DNA from: Dyadobacter sp. CY323
GTDB lineage: Bacteria; Bacteroidota; Bacteroidia; Cytophagales; Spirosomataceae
Reading direction: 5' to 3'
DNA: 64,000 nucleotides
Assembly: GCF_021390245.1 (NCBI RefSeq)
Contig: NZ_JAJUXH010000029.1
Coordinates: 25,342 to 89,341, forward strand
Shown: positions 54,370-63,889 of the stretch, piece by piece
How positions within the stretch are numbered: position 1 is the stretch's first letter
Layout of the letters: each line of letters opens with the position of its first letter
Notes under the pieces: model-generated
Database searches by the model: none
What the model was told of the DNA's origin: nothing
What the model saw: the letters and a program-made list of their open reading frames with translations, nothing else
Translations under genes and position numbers: made by a program

Positions 54370-55335
54370 ATGAAAAAGATCACATCAGTTTTTCTGCTCC
54401 TTACGGTTTTGCTGACTTCCTGTTATGAAGATTATATCAAGGACTTTGATTACGATTCTATCTATTTCATGTATCAGACCAACGTTCGCACTTTCGTGGT
54501 GGGCGAGGGCATGAAGATCGAAGTCGGAGCTGCACTTGGCGGAGTTCGGGAAAACCGTCAGGACAGGATCGTGAATTTTGTAATGGACGCCAAGCTCATT
54601 ACAGCTGAAATACTCGCAGCAATGAAGGCGGGCGCGGGTTACATCAAGGACGCAGTTGCACCGGTCACAACGCTTAAGGCAATGCCAGTAAATTATTTTA
54701 GCATTTCCGATAACACTAAAATGGTCATCAAGGCTGGTCAGCATTCGGGTAGTGTAATCATCAAGGCTGATTCTGCTGCTTTCTTACAGGATTCAGCAAC
54801 GATCAATCCGGTGTATGCAATCCCCTTCTACATCAACTCCGCGGATGCCGATTCTGTGCCAGGGGCAAAAAGATATACCGTTGTTGCCCTCAAGTATGAG
54901 AACATGCTATTTGGTAACTACTGGCATGGTGGGGTAACAACTGTAAAGGATTCTACCGGCAAGGTGGTCAGAACTGTTAATTATTATACAACCATTCCAT
55001 CCCCTGAGATTAAGATCATGAATTTAAAAACTGTGGCGCCCAACGCTTTGGTGACAAACAAGATCAGTGACCAGGCAGGGTCAATGAAGCTTACCTTGGC
55101 CGGCGGTAAGATCACCGTCAGCAGGGCAGCCGGCTCTAAAGTTGATATTCAGCCGGACGGAGAGAGCACTTTCAATGAGTCCAGACTACTTCAGGAAAGG
55201 AAGATCATTCTTCGTTACAAGTTTGCCAGCGATGATGGTACGACTTCATATGCGCTGGACACCCTTACATTCCGTAACAGGATACGGGACGGCGTAAATG
55301 AATGGCAGGACGAGAATCCGGGGCATTATAAATAA
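54370..55335 (+). CDS. surface lipoprotein, DUF1735/DUF4361-type
   Basis: A 321-residue lipoprotein with lipobox LTSC (Cys 18). The N-terminal Ig-like part (FDYDSIYFMYQTNVRTFVVG to SVIIKADSAAFLQDS) is of DUF1735 (BT_3987-like N-domain) type and the C-part (FGNYWHGGVTTVKDSTGKVV; TTSYALDTLTFRNRIRDGVN) of DUF4361 type. Such proteins stand with SusC/D genes and bind glycan at the surface. It is the last gene of the locus, 65 bases after the second SusD, and ends at a terminator. Confidence 0.72.
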   Translation: MKKITSVFLLLTVLLTSCYEDYIKDFDYDSIYFMYQTNVRTFVVGEGMKIEVGAALGGVRENRQDRIVNFVMDAKLITAEILAAMKAGAGYIKDAVAPVTTLKAMPVNYFSISDNTKMVIKAGQHSGSVIIKADSAAFLQDSATINPVYAIPFYINSADADSVPGAKRYTVVALKYENMLFGNYWHGGVTTVKDSTGKVVRTVNYYTTIPSPEIKIMNLKTVAPNALVTNKISDQAGSMKLTLAGGKITVSRAAGSKVDIQPDGESTFNESRLLQERKIILRYKFASDDGTTSYALDTLTFRNRIRDGVNEWQDENPGHYK

Positions 55336-55373
55336 GGCTCTGAGGTGTAAAAAATACCTCAGTCCGGAATAAA

Positions 55374-55415
55374 AAAAAGTCCCGAATATGCTGCGACTGC
55401 ATTTCGGGACTTTTT
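55374..55415 (+). terminator. rho-independent terminator of the double SusCD locus
   Basis: A 13-bp stem AAAAAGTCCCGAA (55374-55386) and its complement (55403-55415), the latter ending in T5, with a small inner stem ATGC/GCAT. It lies 38 bases after the lipoprotein stop. The A-rich left arm also lets it end the minus-strand GH30 transcript. Confidence 0.85.
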
Positions 55416-55545
55416 AATTAGAAGCGGTACTGCCAAAATTATTCGCGTAGAATTCCTTTAAGTATTGGCCCGTATGATCCGGGTGGCCCCATAACATCAC
55501 CATTAATCGGTTCTGGATGTTGAGCCCTTTGACAAGTTTTGATTT
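55414..55545 (-). pseudogene. possible gene-tail remnant after GH30
   Basis: A minus-strand frame different from the GH30 frame and overlapping its stop encodes KLGKSKLVKGLNIQNRLMVM then LWGHPDHTGQYLKEFYANNF and GSTASN to TAA (55414-55416). The composition is protein-like but the family is not recognised and there is no start. It may be the tail of a gene whose front was lost when the GH30 operon arrived. Confidence 0.28.
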
Positions 55546-55547
55546 CC

Positions 55548-57101
55548 CTAGTTTATAATATCTCCAATAATTGTCAGGACACTTCTTTCATCAACGCTAA
55601 CTAAATTACTTCCACTCTTTATCGACACTGGTTTCAAATCTGCATCGGCTGAGGTTTTATATATTTTCAGATTAGAAAGCTTAAAACTCTGCGGCTTGAT
55701 TTCAATTTCCGCTTTCGTTTGCTGCTCATTGACGATAACAGTCACCAGCTGATTGTTGGCATTTCTATAGGAAGAAACAAGCAAGCCGTTGTCTTCGGCG
55801 CTGGTTGCAACATCAACCCGGGTTGCGCCGGGGCGCACAAAACGGCTGTAATTGCCCAATGCCCAAAGGATTTTGGAAGATTGGTAAGCGCCGTCTGTTT
55901 TGTTTTTATCGATATAGATCAAACCGTCTTTGTAATTGTAAGCAGAAATGGAAGTCCACCAGTGCCAGGCACTTGCATTGGCATTCACAAGATCATTGTG
56001 GATCACTTTGGCTACATACAAGGCCGCATCAATGCCCAGGTCTTTACCATTTCCTTTGATCTCACCTTCATTATCTCCTAAAATGCAATACTCAGACATC
56101 CAGTATTGTAAACCTGGAACGGCTTTCATCGCCACCGCCAGATCAAGGCGTTTTTTCGCCGCAGTCCCATACGGTGAGGTTGTAAAATAACTGTGAGCGG
56201 AAATGGCCTTTGTTACATTGGATAGGTTGCCAATGTAATCCGGTGAGGTTTGCTTAAAAAATGCATTCACCTGATTTCCCCTGCCTTGTTTGTTAAAGTC
56301 GGAGGTAAGGTAATCGATCTGACCGGCTTCTGAGACATTAATTTTAGTTGCTAGATTCTTCTTGATCAGCGCTGCGCTTAATGCGCGGACAATGCCTGCG
56401 ATTTCATTGTTGTAAAACGGCGTTCCTTCCTGGCCTGCGTCGCTCCAATCCCATTGCGGTTCATTAACCGGACTGATATGGTTAATGGTTACGCCGGTTT
56501 TCTTCTGAATTCCGCTCACAACTTCCGCCATGAAATCGGCATAGCGAACAAAATTGTCCGCTGTCAAATTGGGTTTACCATTGTTTGCATACCCTTTTTT
56601 GTTCACCGTAAACTGAACCGGCGGGCTATTTGGGAACACCAGAAAGTCATTCACGCCGCGTTGCTTCGCTGCATTCAAAAACCAGACCTGACCGGCTTGT
56701 TTGTTCCAATCATAGCTTCCGTCGGTATTCATAAACGATTCCGCACGGCGCCATTCGTCTTTAATGTCGCTGGCGGCTCCCTGCTCGGCTGTGCCGGCGC
56801 CGATGTTGAAGCGCCAGAGTGAGAGTGCAATGCCTTTCGGCTGTCCGTCTGCCAACGTGTCGCTGCTGAAAAGCAGATCGGCGATCCCGTTTCTTTTTGC
56901 ATCAGGCCAGTTTCCTACAAATTGGCAGGCCCAGGCGTCCGAGCCTCCGAAGTGGCTGATGGTCTGGTATGTTTTTCCCAAGTCAATGGTTAATGTAATG
57001 GGTTTAACGGCTGGCTTGCTTGCCGGATCTTCCGCCGCGGAGCAGGAAGCGGAAAGAAAGCTGAATATAAGCGCAAAAATTCCTTTGTTAAATTGACTCA
57101 A
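55548..57101 (-). CDS. glycoside hydrolase family 30 lipoprotein
   Basis: A 517-residue surface or periplasmic retaining glycosidase. Signal with lipobox LSASC (Cys 20). The GH30 TIM barrel starts with IDLGKTYQTISHFGGSDAWA, the acid/base is E214 in HISPVNEPQWDW and the nucleophile E337 in YWMSEYCILGDN; a beta-sandwich with LLVSSYRNANNQLVTVIVNE follows. Members act on beta-1,6-glucans, beta-1,6-galactans, beta-xylan or glucosylceramide; the RFNIGAGTAEQ and WHWWTSISAYNYKDG blocks point to the galactanase-like branch, but this is a guess. It is the enzyme of the minus-strand SusCD locus, after a hairpin that may weaken its expression. Confidence 0.85.
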   Translation of the reverse strand: MSQFNKGIFALIFSFLSASCSAAEDPASKPAVKPITLTIDLGKTYQTISHFGGSDAWACQFVGNWPDAKRNGIADLLFSSDTLADGQPKGIALSLWRFNIGAGTAEQGAASDIKDEWRRAESFMNTDGSYDWNKQAGQVWFLNAAKQRGVNDFLVFPNSPPVQFTVNKKGYANNGKPNLTADNFVRYADFMAEVVSGIQKKTGVTINHISPVNEPQWDWSDAGQEGTPFYNNEIAGIVRALSAALIKKNLATKINVSEAGQIDYLTSDFNKQGRGNQVNAFFKQTSPDYIGNLSNVTKAISAHSYFTTSPYGTAAKKRLDLAVAMKAVPGLQYWMSEYCILGDNEGEIKGNGKDLGIDAALYVAKVIHNDLVNANASAWHWWTSISAYNYKDGLIYIDKNKTDGAYQSSKILWALGNYSRFVRPGATRVDVATSAEDNGLLVSSYRNANNQLVTVIVNEQQTKAEIEIKPQSFKLSNLKIYKTSADADLKPVSIKSGSNLVSVDERSVLTIIGDIIN

Positions 57102-57122
57102 AATCGGAATGGTTTAGGGATG

Positions 57123-57153
57123 AAAAAAGAGCTGAGCGGAAGCCCGCTCAGCT
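57123..57153 (-). terminator. hairpin with T tract between SusD and GH30
   Basis: A 10-bp stem AGCTGAGCGG (57130-57139) and its complement (57144-57153) around a 4-base loop. Read on the minus strand it is followed by C and T6 (57123-57128), the form of a rho-independent terminator. It lies 9 bases after the SusD stop and 21 bases before the GH30 start, so it would end or thin the transcript before the enzyme gene. Confidence 0.75.
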
Positions 57154-57162
57154 AACAAGATA

Positions 57163-58848
57163 TTAATACCCGGGATTTTGTTCAAGCCTGTTGTTCGAAG
57201 CCTGGATTTCCGAGCGGGGAATGGGCAGCCAGTACTGCTTATCGGTGAAAGATTTGCCGGTTAATGCTTCTTTCAATTTGTAGGTAAATGCATTCCCGCT
57301 TTTGCCAATTTCAATCCCGTAAGCAGGAACATTCTCCGTTTGTGGCGCGATTTTCCATCGGCGCACATCATAGTAACGATGTTCTTCAAACGCCAGCTCC
57401 ACCCGGCGTTCATTACGAATCCGATCACGCATTTGAGCTTGGGTCAGTCCGGCAGGAATCACGGGCATTAACACTCCCGGACGGCGCCTGATCGCATTAA
57501 TTGCATTGTAAACCGACGCATCGGGACCAGAAGCCTCATTCTGCGCTTCCGCATAATTCAGCAAAATTTCGGCATAACGGAAGTAAATCCAGGTTTGCGT
57601 CCCGGCCACATCCCATGGGTTGTCGATCGGCAACGCATCATTCATGAATTTCTTCAGATAATAGCCCGTCTTGGATGTATTCCAATTGGACGGGCCGTCT
57701 TTGCTGTCTTTTCCACCTGGCGTGAAAGTTTCGATTGTGCTGCCGCGGTAAGGCGCTCCATTGTAGAGAATGGTCTCGTAAAATCTTGGATCGCGGTTTT
57801 TGTAGGGATCCTGTGGATTATAGCTTGTTTTCGGATCGGTGATTTTGGTCCCGTCCATCATTTCGTAATCATTTACAAGATTTTGAACAGGCACATTGCC
57901 GCCCCACGCATTGTAACTGTTTGGCCCGTTGGCAATTTCCAAAGTTACGTGACGTGCGCCGTTAGCATACAAGCGTCCAAGAATGATCTCGGGATTGTCA
58001 TTTGTGATAAATAATTTACCATAACCGCCTGTGTACAGACTGTATTTATTCAAATCCATCACCGCTTTTGCCGCAGCGGCAGCCTGCGTCCAGGTTGCAG
58101 CATTGTAAAGCGGGCTTGCACCGTAAAGCAATATTCTGGCTTTTAGCGACAATGCGCCGCCTTTTGTAACGCGGCCCAATTTCCAAACAGCATTGTCATT
58201 GTCCAGCGGCAGCAATGCAGCCGCCTCGTCCAGTTGAGAGGAAATGTAATCGATGCCAGCCTTAATGTCTGAGCGGTTGAACAGCTCCATATTGGTCAGG
58301 TCATCGCTAAGCTCGTACACTTTATCACCAAGCAAAACCACTTCGCCATAGTTACGCACCAGGTCTTGATAACGGAATGCGCGGAGAAATTGCAGCTCGC
58401 CTTTCAATCGGCTTTTTCTACCAGCGCTCATCGGCACCTGGTCAATATTTGCCAGCGCATAATTGATCTCGCGGATGCTTCTGTAACTCCTGCCCCAGAT
58501 CGTTCCGGCAATCCCGGTGTTTTCAGGAGCAATTTGTCCGCGCTGCACCAGCCAGGTATTGTCATCATTGTTATAAATGGATTCATCCGTCAGAGACGAC
58601 CACATCGCATATTCAAATCCCCGTCCGAAGCCCGGCAATGTTCCTTCCGCTTCTTTTTCAGTCAAACGCGTTCCCAAATACCGGTTGATCACGTAAGCTT
58701 CGAAAAGCACTGAATCGGTAAGAATGGCGGCATCCGAAACCCGGTCCGTAGGTACTACGTCGAGCAAATTCTCCTTACAGCCCACGAACGTCATGGTTGC
58801 GGCCAGCAGAAGGGATGCGATAGATATGTTTTTTACTTGCTTTATCAT
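57163..58848 (-). CDS. RagB/SusD-family lipoprotein (GH30 locus)
   Basis: A 561-residue surface lipoprotein, lipobox FVGC (Cys 24). Hallmark blocks: LLDVVPTDRVSDAAILTDSV, GELQFLRAFRYQDLVRNYGE, YFRYAEILLNYAEAQNEASG, AINAIRRRPGVLMPVIPAGL, RIRNERRVELAFEEHRYYDV and RRWKIAP. It starts 13 bases after the SusC stop and pairs with it as the lid. The ligand is likely the glycan cut by the GH30. Confidence 0.92.
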   Translation of the reverse strand: MIKQVKNISIASLLLAATMTFVGCKENLLDVVPTDRVSDAAILTDSVLFEAYVINRYLGTRLTEKEAEGTLPGFGRGFEYAMWSSLTDESIYNNDDNTWLVQRGQIAPENTGIAGTIWGRSYRSIREINYALANIDQVPMSAGRKSRLKGELQFLRAFRYQDLVRNYGEVVLLGDKVYELSDDLTNMELFNRSDIKAGIDYISSQLDEAAALLPLDNDNAVWKLGRVTKGGALSLKARILLYGASPLYNAATWTQAAAAAKAVMDLNKYSLYTGGYGKLFITNDNPEIILGRLYANGARHVTLEIANGPNSYNAWGGNVPVQNLVNDYEMMDGTKITDPKTSYNPQDPYKNRDPRFYETILYNGAPYRGSTIETFTPGGKDSKDGPSNWNTSKTGYYLKKFMNDALPIDNPWDVAGTQTWIYFRYAEILLNYAEAQNEASGPDASVYNAINAIRRRPGVLMPVIPAGLTQAQMRDRIRNERRVELAFEEHRYYDVRRWKIAPQTENVPAYGIEIGKSGNAFTYKLKEALTGKSFTDKQYWLPIPRSEIQASNNRLEQNPGY

Positions 58849-58861
58849 GGTTCAATTTGAA

Positions 58862-61800
58862 TTAAAATCTAATGTTTACACCCAGGTTCAAAATGCGCTG
58901 CTGCGGATAGAACTGGCCGCTGGTGCTGTTTCCTTCCGGGTCATAATCTTTCACGCCCGTGATCGTAAAGAGGTTAAATGCACTTGCATACACACGAAGC
59001 GAAGCAATTTTCAGCTTGCTCAGAGCATCCTTGGGCAGGGTGTAACCTACTTCGATGTTTTTCAACCGAACAAATGATGCGTTGTCCAGCCAGAATGTGC
59101 TGCCATACAAACCGCCATTTACCGAAGACGAAGACCGTGTGTCTACACGAGGATAAGTACCTTCCGGATTAGTCGGGCTCCAACGGTTGTCGGCCCAGCT
59201 GCTGTAAAAGTTTCCTACCTGACCAGATTCCGGGAGCACATATTGGCTCACCATTCCTTGTCCGGAGAATACGATCGACGCGTCAAAAGCTTTGTAACCT
59301 GCATTGAAAACCATTCCGTATGTCAGAAGAGGCACATTTCCATATGGCGTCCGGGTTTGATCGTCTGCTGTTATTTCGCCGTCTCCATTGTGGTCTTCGT
59401 AAATTAGGTCACCAACCTGCGCGCCTTTCAAGTGCGGAAATTTGTCCAGATCAGCCTGTGTGCGGAAGATGCCGATTGAGTTGTAAAGCAGATAAGTGTA
59501 AAGTGGGTTGCCGGTTTGGCGCTGGTAATCCAGCACGCCAGGTGCCTCGTCTATAAATACGATTTTGCTTTTGGCGTACGTTACGTTTCCCGAAATGCTG
59601 TAACGGAACGTTCCTGCGCGCGAGTAGCCCAATGTGGCTTCTACGCCGGAACTGTTTACTTTTCCAATGTTCTGGTCAGGCACCAATGCGGCTGATCCAT
59701 AAGGGTTTACGATCCCAGAAGTGTTTGGAATCGATGCATTTCTTGCCGCAAGAATATCGGACCTTTTTTGTTGGAAATAAATGAATTCGAGGTTAAAGTG
59801 TTTGAGAAAAACAGCGTTGATACCCAGGTCCATTTTCTTGGCAACTTCCCAGGTAATGTCCGGGTTAGCCAATTTTGTCAGGTCGATCCCGGGCGTGATC
59901 ACATTGGAGCCCAGCACATATTGGTTATTGAAAGAATAATTGTTGTAATACTGAAACTGGCCCACATTATCGTTACCCAATGAACCATAAGAAGCCCTGA
60001 ATTTGAGATCATCGATAAAGCTGACGCTGTTTTTAAACCAATCTTCTTCCGAAAGCCGGTAACCTACTGAAACAGATGGGAAAAATCCGAATTGCTTGCC
60101 TTTTGGAAAAACAGAAGAACCATCCACACGGGCCTGAATCTCAGCCAGATACTTTTCGCTGAAATTGTAAGCAAAACGTCCGATGAAACTCTTACGCGTA
60201 AAATTATAACTGCTTCCTGAGTTGTTTTTATCCGTCGCAGCTGCGCCGCCTTGCGAAAGTTCAGGCGTGGAAACGGTGGGGAAGTTGATGCGGGAAGCGC
60301 CGAAGGTTACATTATTGAGCTTGTTTTGCTCGTAAGCCACAAATGCATTCACATTATGCTTGCCAAACTGGCGCAGATAACTCAACCGCAAATTCTGCGT
60401 AATGTTGGTAATGTTAATTTGCGTTTGGGTTAATGACGCCGCTCCTGCCGAGCCGCCCGTGACCACCGGTGTGTAGGCCGATGAGGTCTGGTCGTAACCA
60501 TACAAGGTGTAAGGTGTGCTGAAATTTTTGGTGAAATTGAATGATTTATCGACTGAATAAAAACCGTCTGCCGACAGACCTTCAACAAAAGGCAAGTGGT
60601 AAGTAGCCCGTACAATCCCGTTGAAAACCGAGGTTGGATTGCTGTTGATGCCGCCCATATCTGTTCCTAATACAACCGGATTGCTGTTTTCAACACCTGT
60701 TGAGTAGTAGCCATTTGGGTAGCGTGCAACAACTGTTGGGTAAGCACGGTAAATGGAACGGAATGTGTTTCCAGCCGACGATACGGGGAACTGCCTGTTT
60801 TCCTGACGGCCTGAAAGTGAAAGACTTACTGACAAATCCTTGGTGACATTCGCGTCGATGTTCGAGCGGAAATTATACTGTTTGTACTTGGTTGCACCCT
60901 GTTTGTATAAACCATCCTGATAAATCATCCCCATTGAAACATAGTATTTCACATTCTCCGTCCCACCATTGATGCCCAGGTTATGCTGGTTTTGCAAAGC
61001 GAAATTTTTCAACGTTTCTTTCTGCCAATCGGTGTTTGGATAATTCAATGGGTCAGAACCGTTGCGGTATTTCTCAATTTCTTCCGCGGTGTAAAACTGG
61101 TTCATGCCACCAGCCGGATTATTGTAATAATCGATTTCGTTCAGGATTGTCGCATAGGTAGGCGAATCGGCAAGTTTGGGCAGACGTGTGGGCGATGAAA
61201 ATCCCTGGTTGAAGCTGTAAGAAATCACCGGTTTTCCGGTTGTCCCCCTTTTTGTAGTAACCAAAATCACCCCATTCGCCGCGCGGCTTCCATAAACCGC
61301 AGCCGACGCATCTTTCAGAATGGAAATGCTTTCAATGTCATTTGGATCCAGACGTTCTAAGCCGCCCACCTGACCAGGAATTCCATCTACAACGACCAGC
61401 ACATCATTGTTTCCGGTCGAAGCAAATCCGCGGATCGTATAGCTTGAACCATCATAACCCGGTTCGCCGCCGCGGTTATTAGCAACAAAACCAGAGAAGC
61501 GGCCAGCCAGTGAATTAGAAAGGTTAGGCTGCGGACTCTTCACAATGTCAGCACCTTTTACTTCCGAAACCGAGCCAGTTAATGTTGCTTTTTTCTGCGT
61601 TCCGTAACCTACAACGACGATTTCGTCCAGGGTTCTGTCATTAGTAAGTAGCTGCACATCAATCACGCTGCGATTAGTGACCGCAACTTCCTGATTGACA
61701 TAGCCTATATAGGTGTAAACAAGCGTTCCGTTGCCGTCCGACAGGCTAAGTGAATATTTTCCGTCCACGTCCGTGGTTGTTCCCGTTGAGGTTCCCTTTA

Positions 61801-61990
61801 GAATGACGCTGGCACCGGGAAGCGTCTCACCGTTATCTGCGGTCACCGTACCCTTCACCACGAAGGTTGTTTGGGCAGTGCTGCACAAAGATATCATGCC
61901 GAGCAGGAGCACGAGGATCATTCGCGTGACGCGCACGTTCCCAAGCAATAAGCCGGGAAACGCACTGCTTTTCTGAAAAGATTTCTTCAT
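58862..61990 (-). CDS. SusC/RagA TonB-linked outer membrane protein (GH30 locus)
   Basis: A 1,042-residue outer-membrane transporter. The signal anchor (MILVLLLGMISLCSTAQ) is preceded by a basic N-terminus, a carboxypeptidase-regulatory-like unit follows (VVKGTVTADNGETLPGASVI), then TonB box and plug (LDEIVVVGYGTQKKATLTGS; SLAGRFSGFVANNRGGEPGY; SILKDASAAVYGSRAANGVI). No STN domain is present, in line with control by the hybrid two-component regulator upstream rather than by a FecI/FecR pair. The barrel ends GVNIRF. It leads the susC-susD-GH30 operon. Confidence 0.93.
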   Translation of the reverse strand: MKKSFQKSSAFPGLLLGNVRVTRMILVLLLGMISLCSTAQTTFVVKGTVTADNGETLPGASVILKGTSTGTTTDVDGKYSLSLSDGNGTLVYTYIGYVNQEVAVTNRSVIDVQLLTNDRTLDEIVVVGYGTQKKATLTGSVSEVKGADIVKSPQPNLSNSLAGRFSGFVANNRGGEPGYDGSSYTIRGFASTGNNDVLVVVDGIPGQVGGLERLDPNDIESISILKDASAAVYGSRAANGVILVTTKRGTTGKPVISYSFNQGFSSPTRLPKLADSPTYATILNEIDYYNNPAGGMNQFYTAEEIEKYRNGSDPLNYPNTDWQKETLKNFALQNQHNLGINGGTENVKYYVSMGMIYQDGLYKQGATKYKQYNFRSNIDANVTKDLSVSLSLSGRQENRQFPVSSAGNTFRSIYRAYPTVVARYPNGYYSTGVENSNPVVLGTDMGGINSNPTSVFNGIVRATYHLPFVEGLSADGFYSVDKSFNFTKNFSTPYTLYGYDQTSSAYTPVVTGGSAGAASLTQTQINITNITQNLRLSYLRQFGKHNVNAFVAYEQNKLNNVTFGASRINFPTVSTPELSQGGAAATDKNNSGSSYNFTRKSFIGRFAYNFSEKYLAEIQARVDGSSVFPKGKQFGFFPSVSVGYRLSEEDWFKNSVSFIDDLKFRASYGSLGNDNVGQFQYYNNYSFNNQYVLGSNVITPGIDLTKLANPDITWEVAKKMDLGINAVFLKHFNLEFIYFQQKRSDILAARNASIPNTSGIVNPYGSAALVPDQNIGKVNSSGVEATLGYSRAGTFRYSISGNVTYAKSKIVFIDEAPGVLDYQRQTGNPLYTYLLYNSIGIFRTQADLDKFPHLKGAQVGDLIYEDHNGDGEITADDQTRTPYGNVPLLTYGMVFNAGYKAFDASIVFSGQGMVSQYVLPESGQVGNFYSSWADNRWSPTNPEGTYPRVDTRSSSSVNGGLYGSTFWLDNASFVRLKNIEVGYTLPKDALSKLKIASLRVYASAFNLFTITGVKDYDPEGNSTSGQFYPQQRILNLGVNIRF

Positions 61991-62067
61991 AAATAGATTG
62001 TAAATGAATGATTAATTGGCTGTCTGGTCGAAAATTACGGGGTTAGCAGATTTATAAACCGACCAAT

Positions 62068-62075
62068 CAAAAGTA
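62068..62075 (-). promoter_or_regulatory. candidate -7 box of the SusC promoter
   Basis: On the minus strand TACTTTTG matches the Bacteroidota -7 consensus TAnnTTTG, 77 bases before the SusC start. A good -33 TTTG was not found at the usual distance, as can be the case at activated SusC promoters. Confidence 0.3.
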
Positions 62076-62137
62076 TGATTATTTGTATGTGAGAGACGGG
62101 GGACATTTTCACATTAAAGAGGGGGCAAATCAATAAC

Positions 62138-62168
62138 AAAGCCCGGATTCGTTAAAACCCCGGGCTTT
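62138..62168 (-). terminator. terminator of the hybrid regulator
   Basis: AAAGCCCGG (62138-62146) and its complement CCGGGCTTT (62160-62168) form a 9-bp stem with a 13-base loop, 57 bases after the regulator stop. The T run on the minus strand is short; the plus strand has T5, so it may act both ways. Confidence 0.7.
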
Positions 62169-62224
62169 TTGATAAAAAACTTGCTACCGTATAGTGTTAT
62201 TGTGCTATTGTGGCTCAAAAATCT

Positions 62225-63889
62225 TCAATTATTCAATTTGTTCTGAAAGACGCCCCGGTTCATTTGGACGCTCACATGGAAGGGATTTCTGAACTTCTTG
62301 ATATATTCGGAAGGCTTCATTCCGAACAATTTGCTGAAGTGCTCGCGGAAATATTTAATGTCGTTGATCCCCACCTGGTAAGACACCTCAGAAATAGTAA
62401 TGTCGGTAGTTATCAGAATTTGCGCGGCACGGCGCAGGCGCAGGAAACGGATAAATGCATTGGTAGATTGGCCGGAAATAGACTTGATCCGGTTGTAGAT
62501 GGTGGAGTGGCTCATGCCCAGTTCAGCCGCAAGAACTTTGATCGAAAAGTCGGGATCGGTGAGGTGGTTTTCAACAACGCGGATGCATTCTTTAAGAAAA
62601 TCCTTGTATTCGGAGGAAATCTTAAAATCACTGGCCTGCAATGTAATCTCGTTGTAAAAATAGCGTTGCAGGTCGCTGCGGTTTTTCAGGATTGCATTCA
62701 CGCGCGCTACCAGCATTGCTTTGTCAAATGGCTTGCTGATATAATCGTCGGCGCCGCCTTCAATGCCTTTCAGCCGCGATTCCTGCGAAGTGCTGGCAGT
62801 TAATAAAACCACCGGGATGTGACTTAATGTTACGTCGGCTTTCATCTGAGCGCACATATCAATGCCGCTAATGCCGGCCATCATCACGTCGCTGATCACA
62901 ATGTCGGGCATGTGCTTCCGAACAAGTGCGAGCCCATCTTCTCCGTTCTCAGCCTGCAAAAGCTTGAAATCGGCTGCAAATGCTTGTCCGATGTATTGAC
63001 GAATGTCCGCGTCGTCGTCCACAATGAGCATTGATTTGATGTCGGAACTTAGCTCGTCCATGATCATTTGCTGGCTTGGAATGGTCGTTGAACCAAGCAA
63101 AACATCATCTTCTGAAAGCTCCTCTAACAAAACCGAATTGCTTTCTGAGGAATCCGCTTGCGTGTGATTCGCGGACAATGCAGGATGGGATTTAGGAAGG
63201 ATAACTTTGAATGCAGTGCCTTTCCCCGGCTCCGATTCGAACGTGATTTGGCCGAAGTGACTGTCAACAAATGTTTTGGTAAGATAAAGTCCAATCCCGA
63301 AACCACCTTTCGATGGCGAGCGGTTGTCTTGAAATTGGTGAAAAACAGAATACACGCTGTCCCTGGCTTCCTCCGGAATTCCTTGTCCGGTATCCGTTAC
63401 TGTGATTTCAACCTGCTCATCCAATTCATTGATTTCCATTCGCACGCTGCCGTTTCTGGGCGTGTATTTGATCGCATTGGAGATCAGGTTGAAGAGTGCA
63501 ATCTCTATTTTCTCGCGATCTGCAACGATCTCAATGCTGTCGTTGCTGCTGTTAAATCGATAGGTAATATTCCTTTGTTCAGCCTGATGCGTAAAATGCT
63601 GGAAAACTTCATATGCCAGTTTTGTAATGTTGCAGATCACCGGGTTCAGCTTGTCCGCGTGCAGATCAGCCTTCCTGAATAGTAGTAGCTGATCCACAAG
63701 GCTCAAAAGTCTTTTTGCATTTCTGTGAACGACATTCAGGCTTTCCTGATCTGCGCTGCGCTGATCCATCCGTAGTAAAATCTCGCGTACCGGATTGATA
63801 ATCAGCGTTAAAGGTGTTCTGAACTCGTGAGAAATGTGGGTGAAAAAGGCGAGCTTTTTCTCGTTTAGCTCTTTTTCTTTTTGTTGTCT
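62225..63889 (-). pseudogene. hybrid two-component regulator (HTCS), 5' end removed by IS insertion
   Basis: The remaining frame holds the histidine kinase core: the phospho-acceptor His in FFTHISHEFRTPLTLI, the N box FNLISNAIKYTPRNGSVRME, DTGQGIPEEARDSVYSVFHQ and GGFGIGLYLTKTFVD. A receiver domain follows (SMLIVDDDADIRQYIGQAF, phospho-Asp in PDIVISDVMMAGISG, and GADDYISKPF), then an AraC HTH at the end (LAAELGMSHSTIYNRIKSIS). HTCS proteins bear a large periplasmic sensor (often Reg_prop and Y_Y_Y) in front of the kinase; here it is missing. Upstream codons before QQKEKELNEKKL come from IS sequence, so the coding part breaks at about 63885-63890. The sensor half may survive beyond the IS, outside the window. 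Confidence 0.82.

Noticed and set aside
55719..56822. Several plus-strand ORFs opposite GH30
   Set aside because: Shadows of the GH30 gene, whose catalytic residues and signal are on the minus strand.
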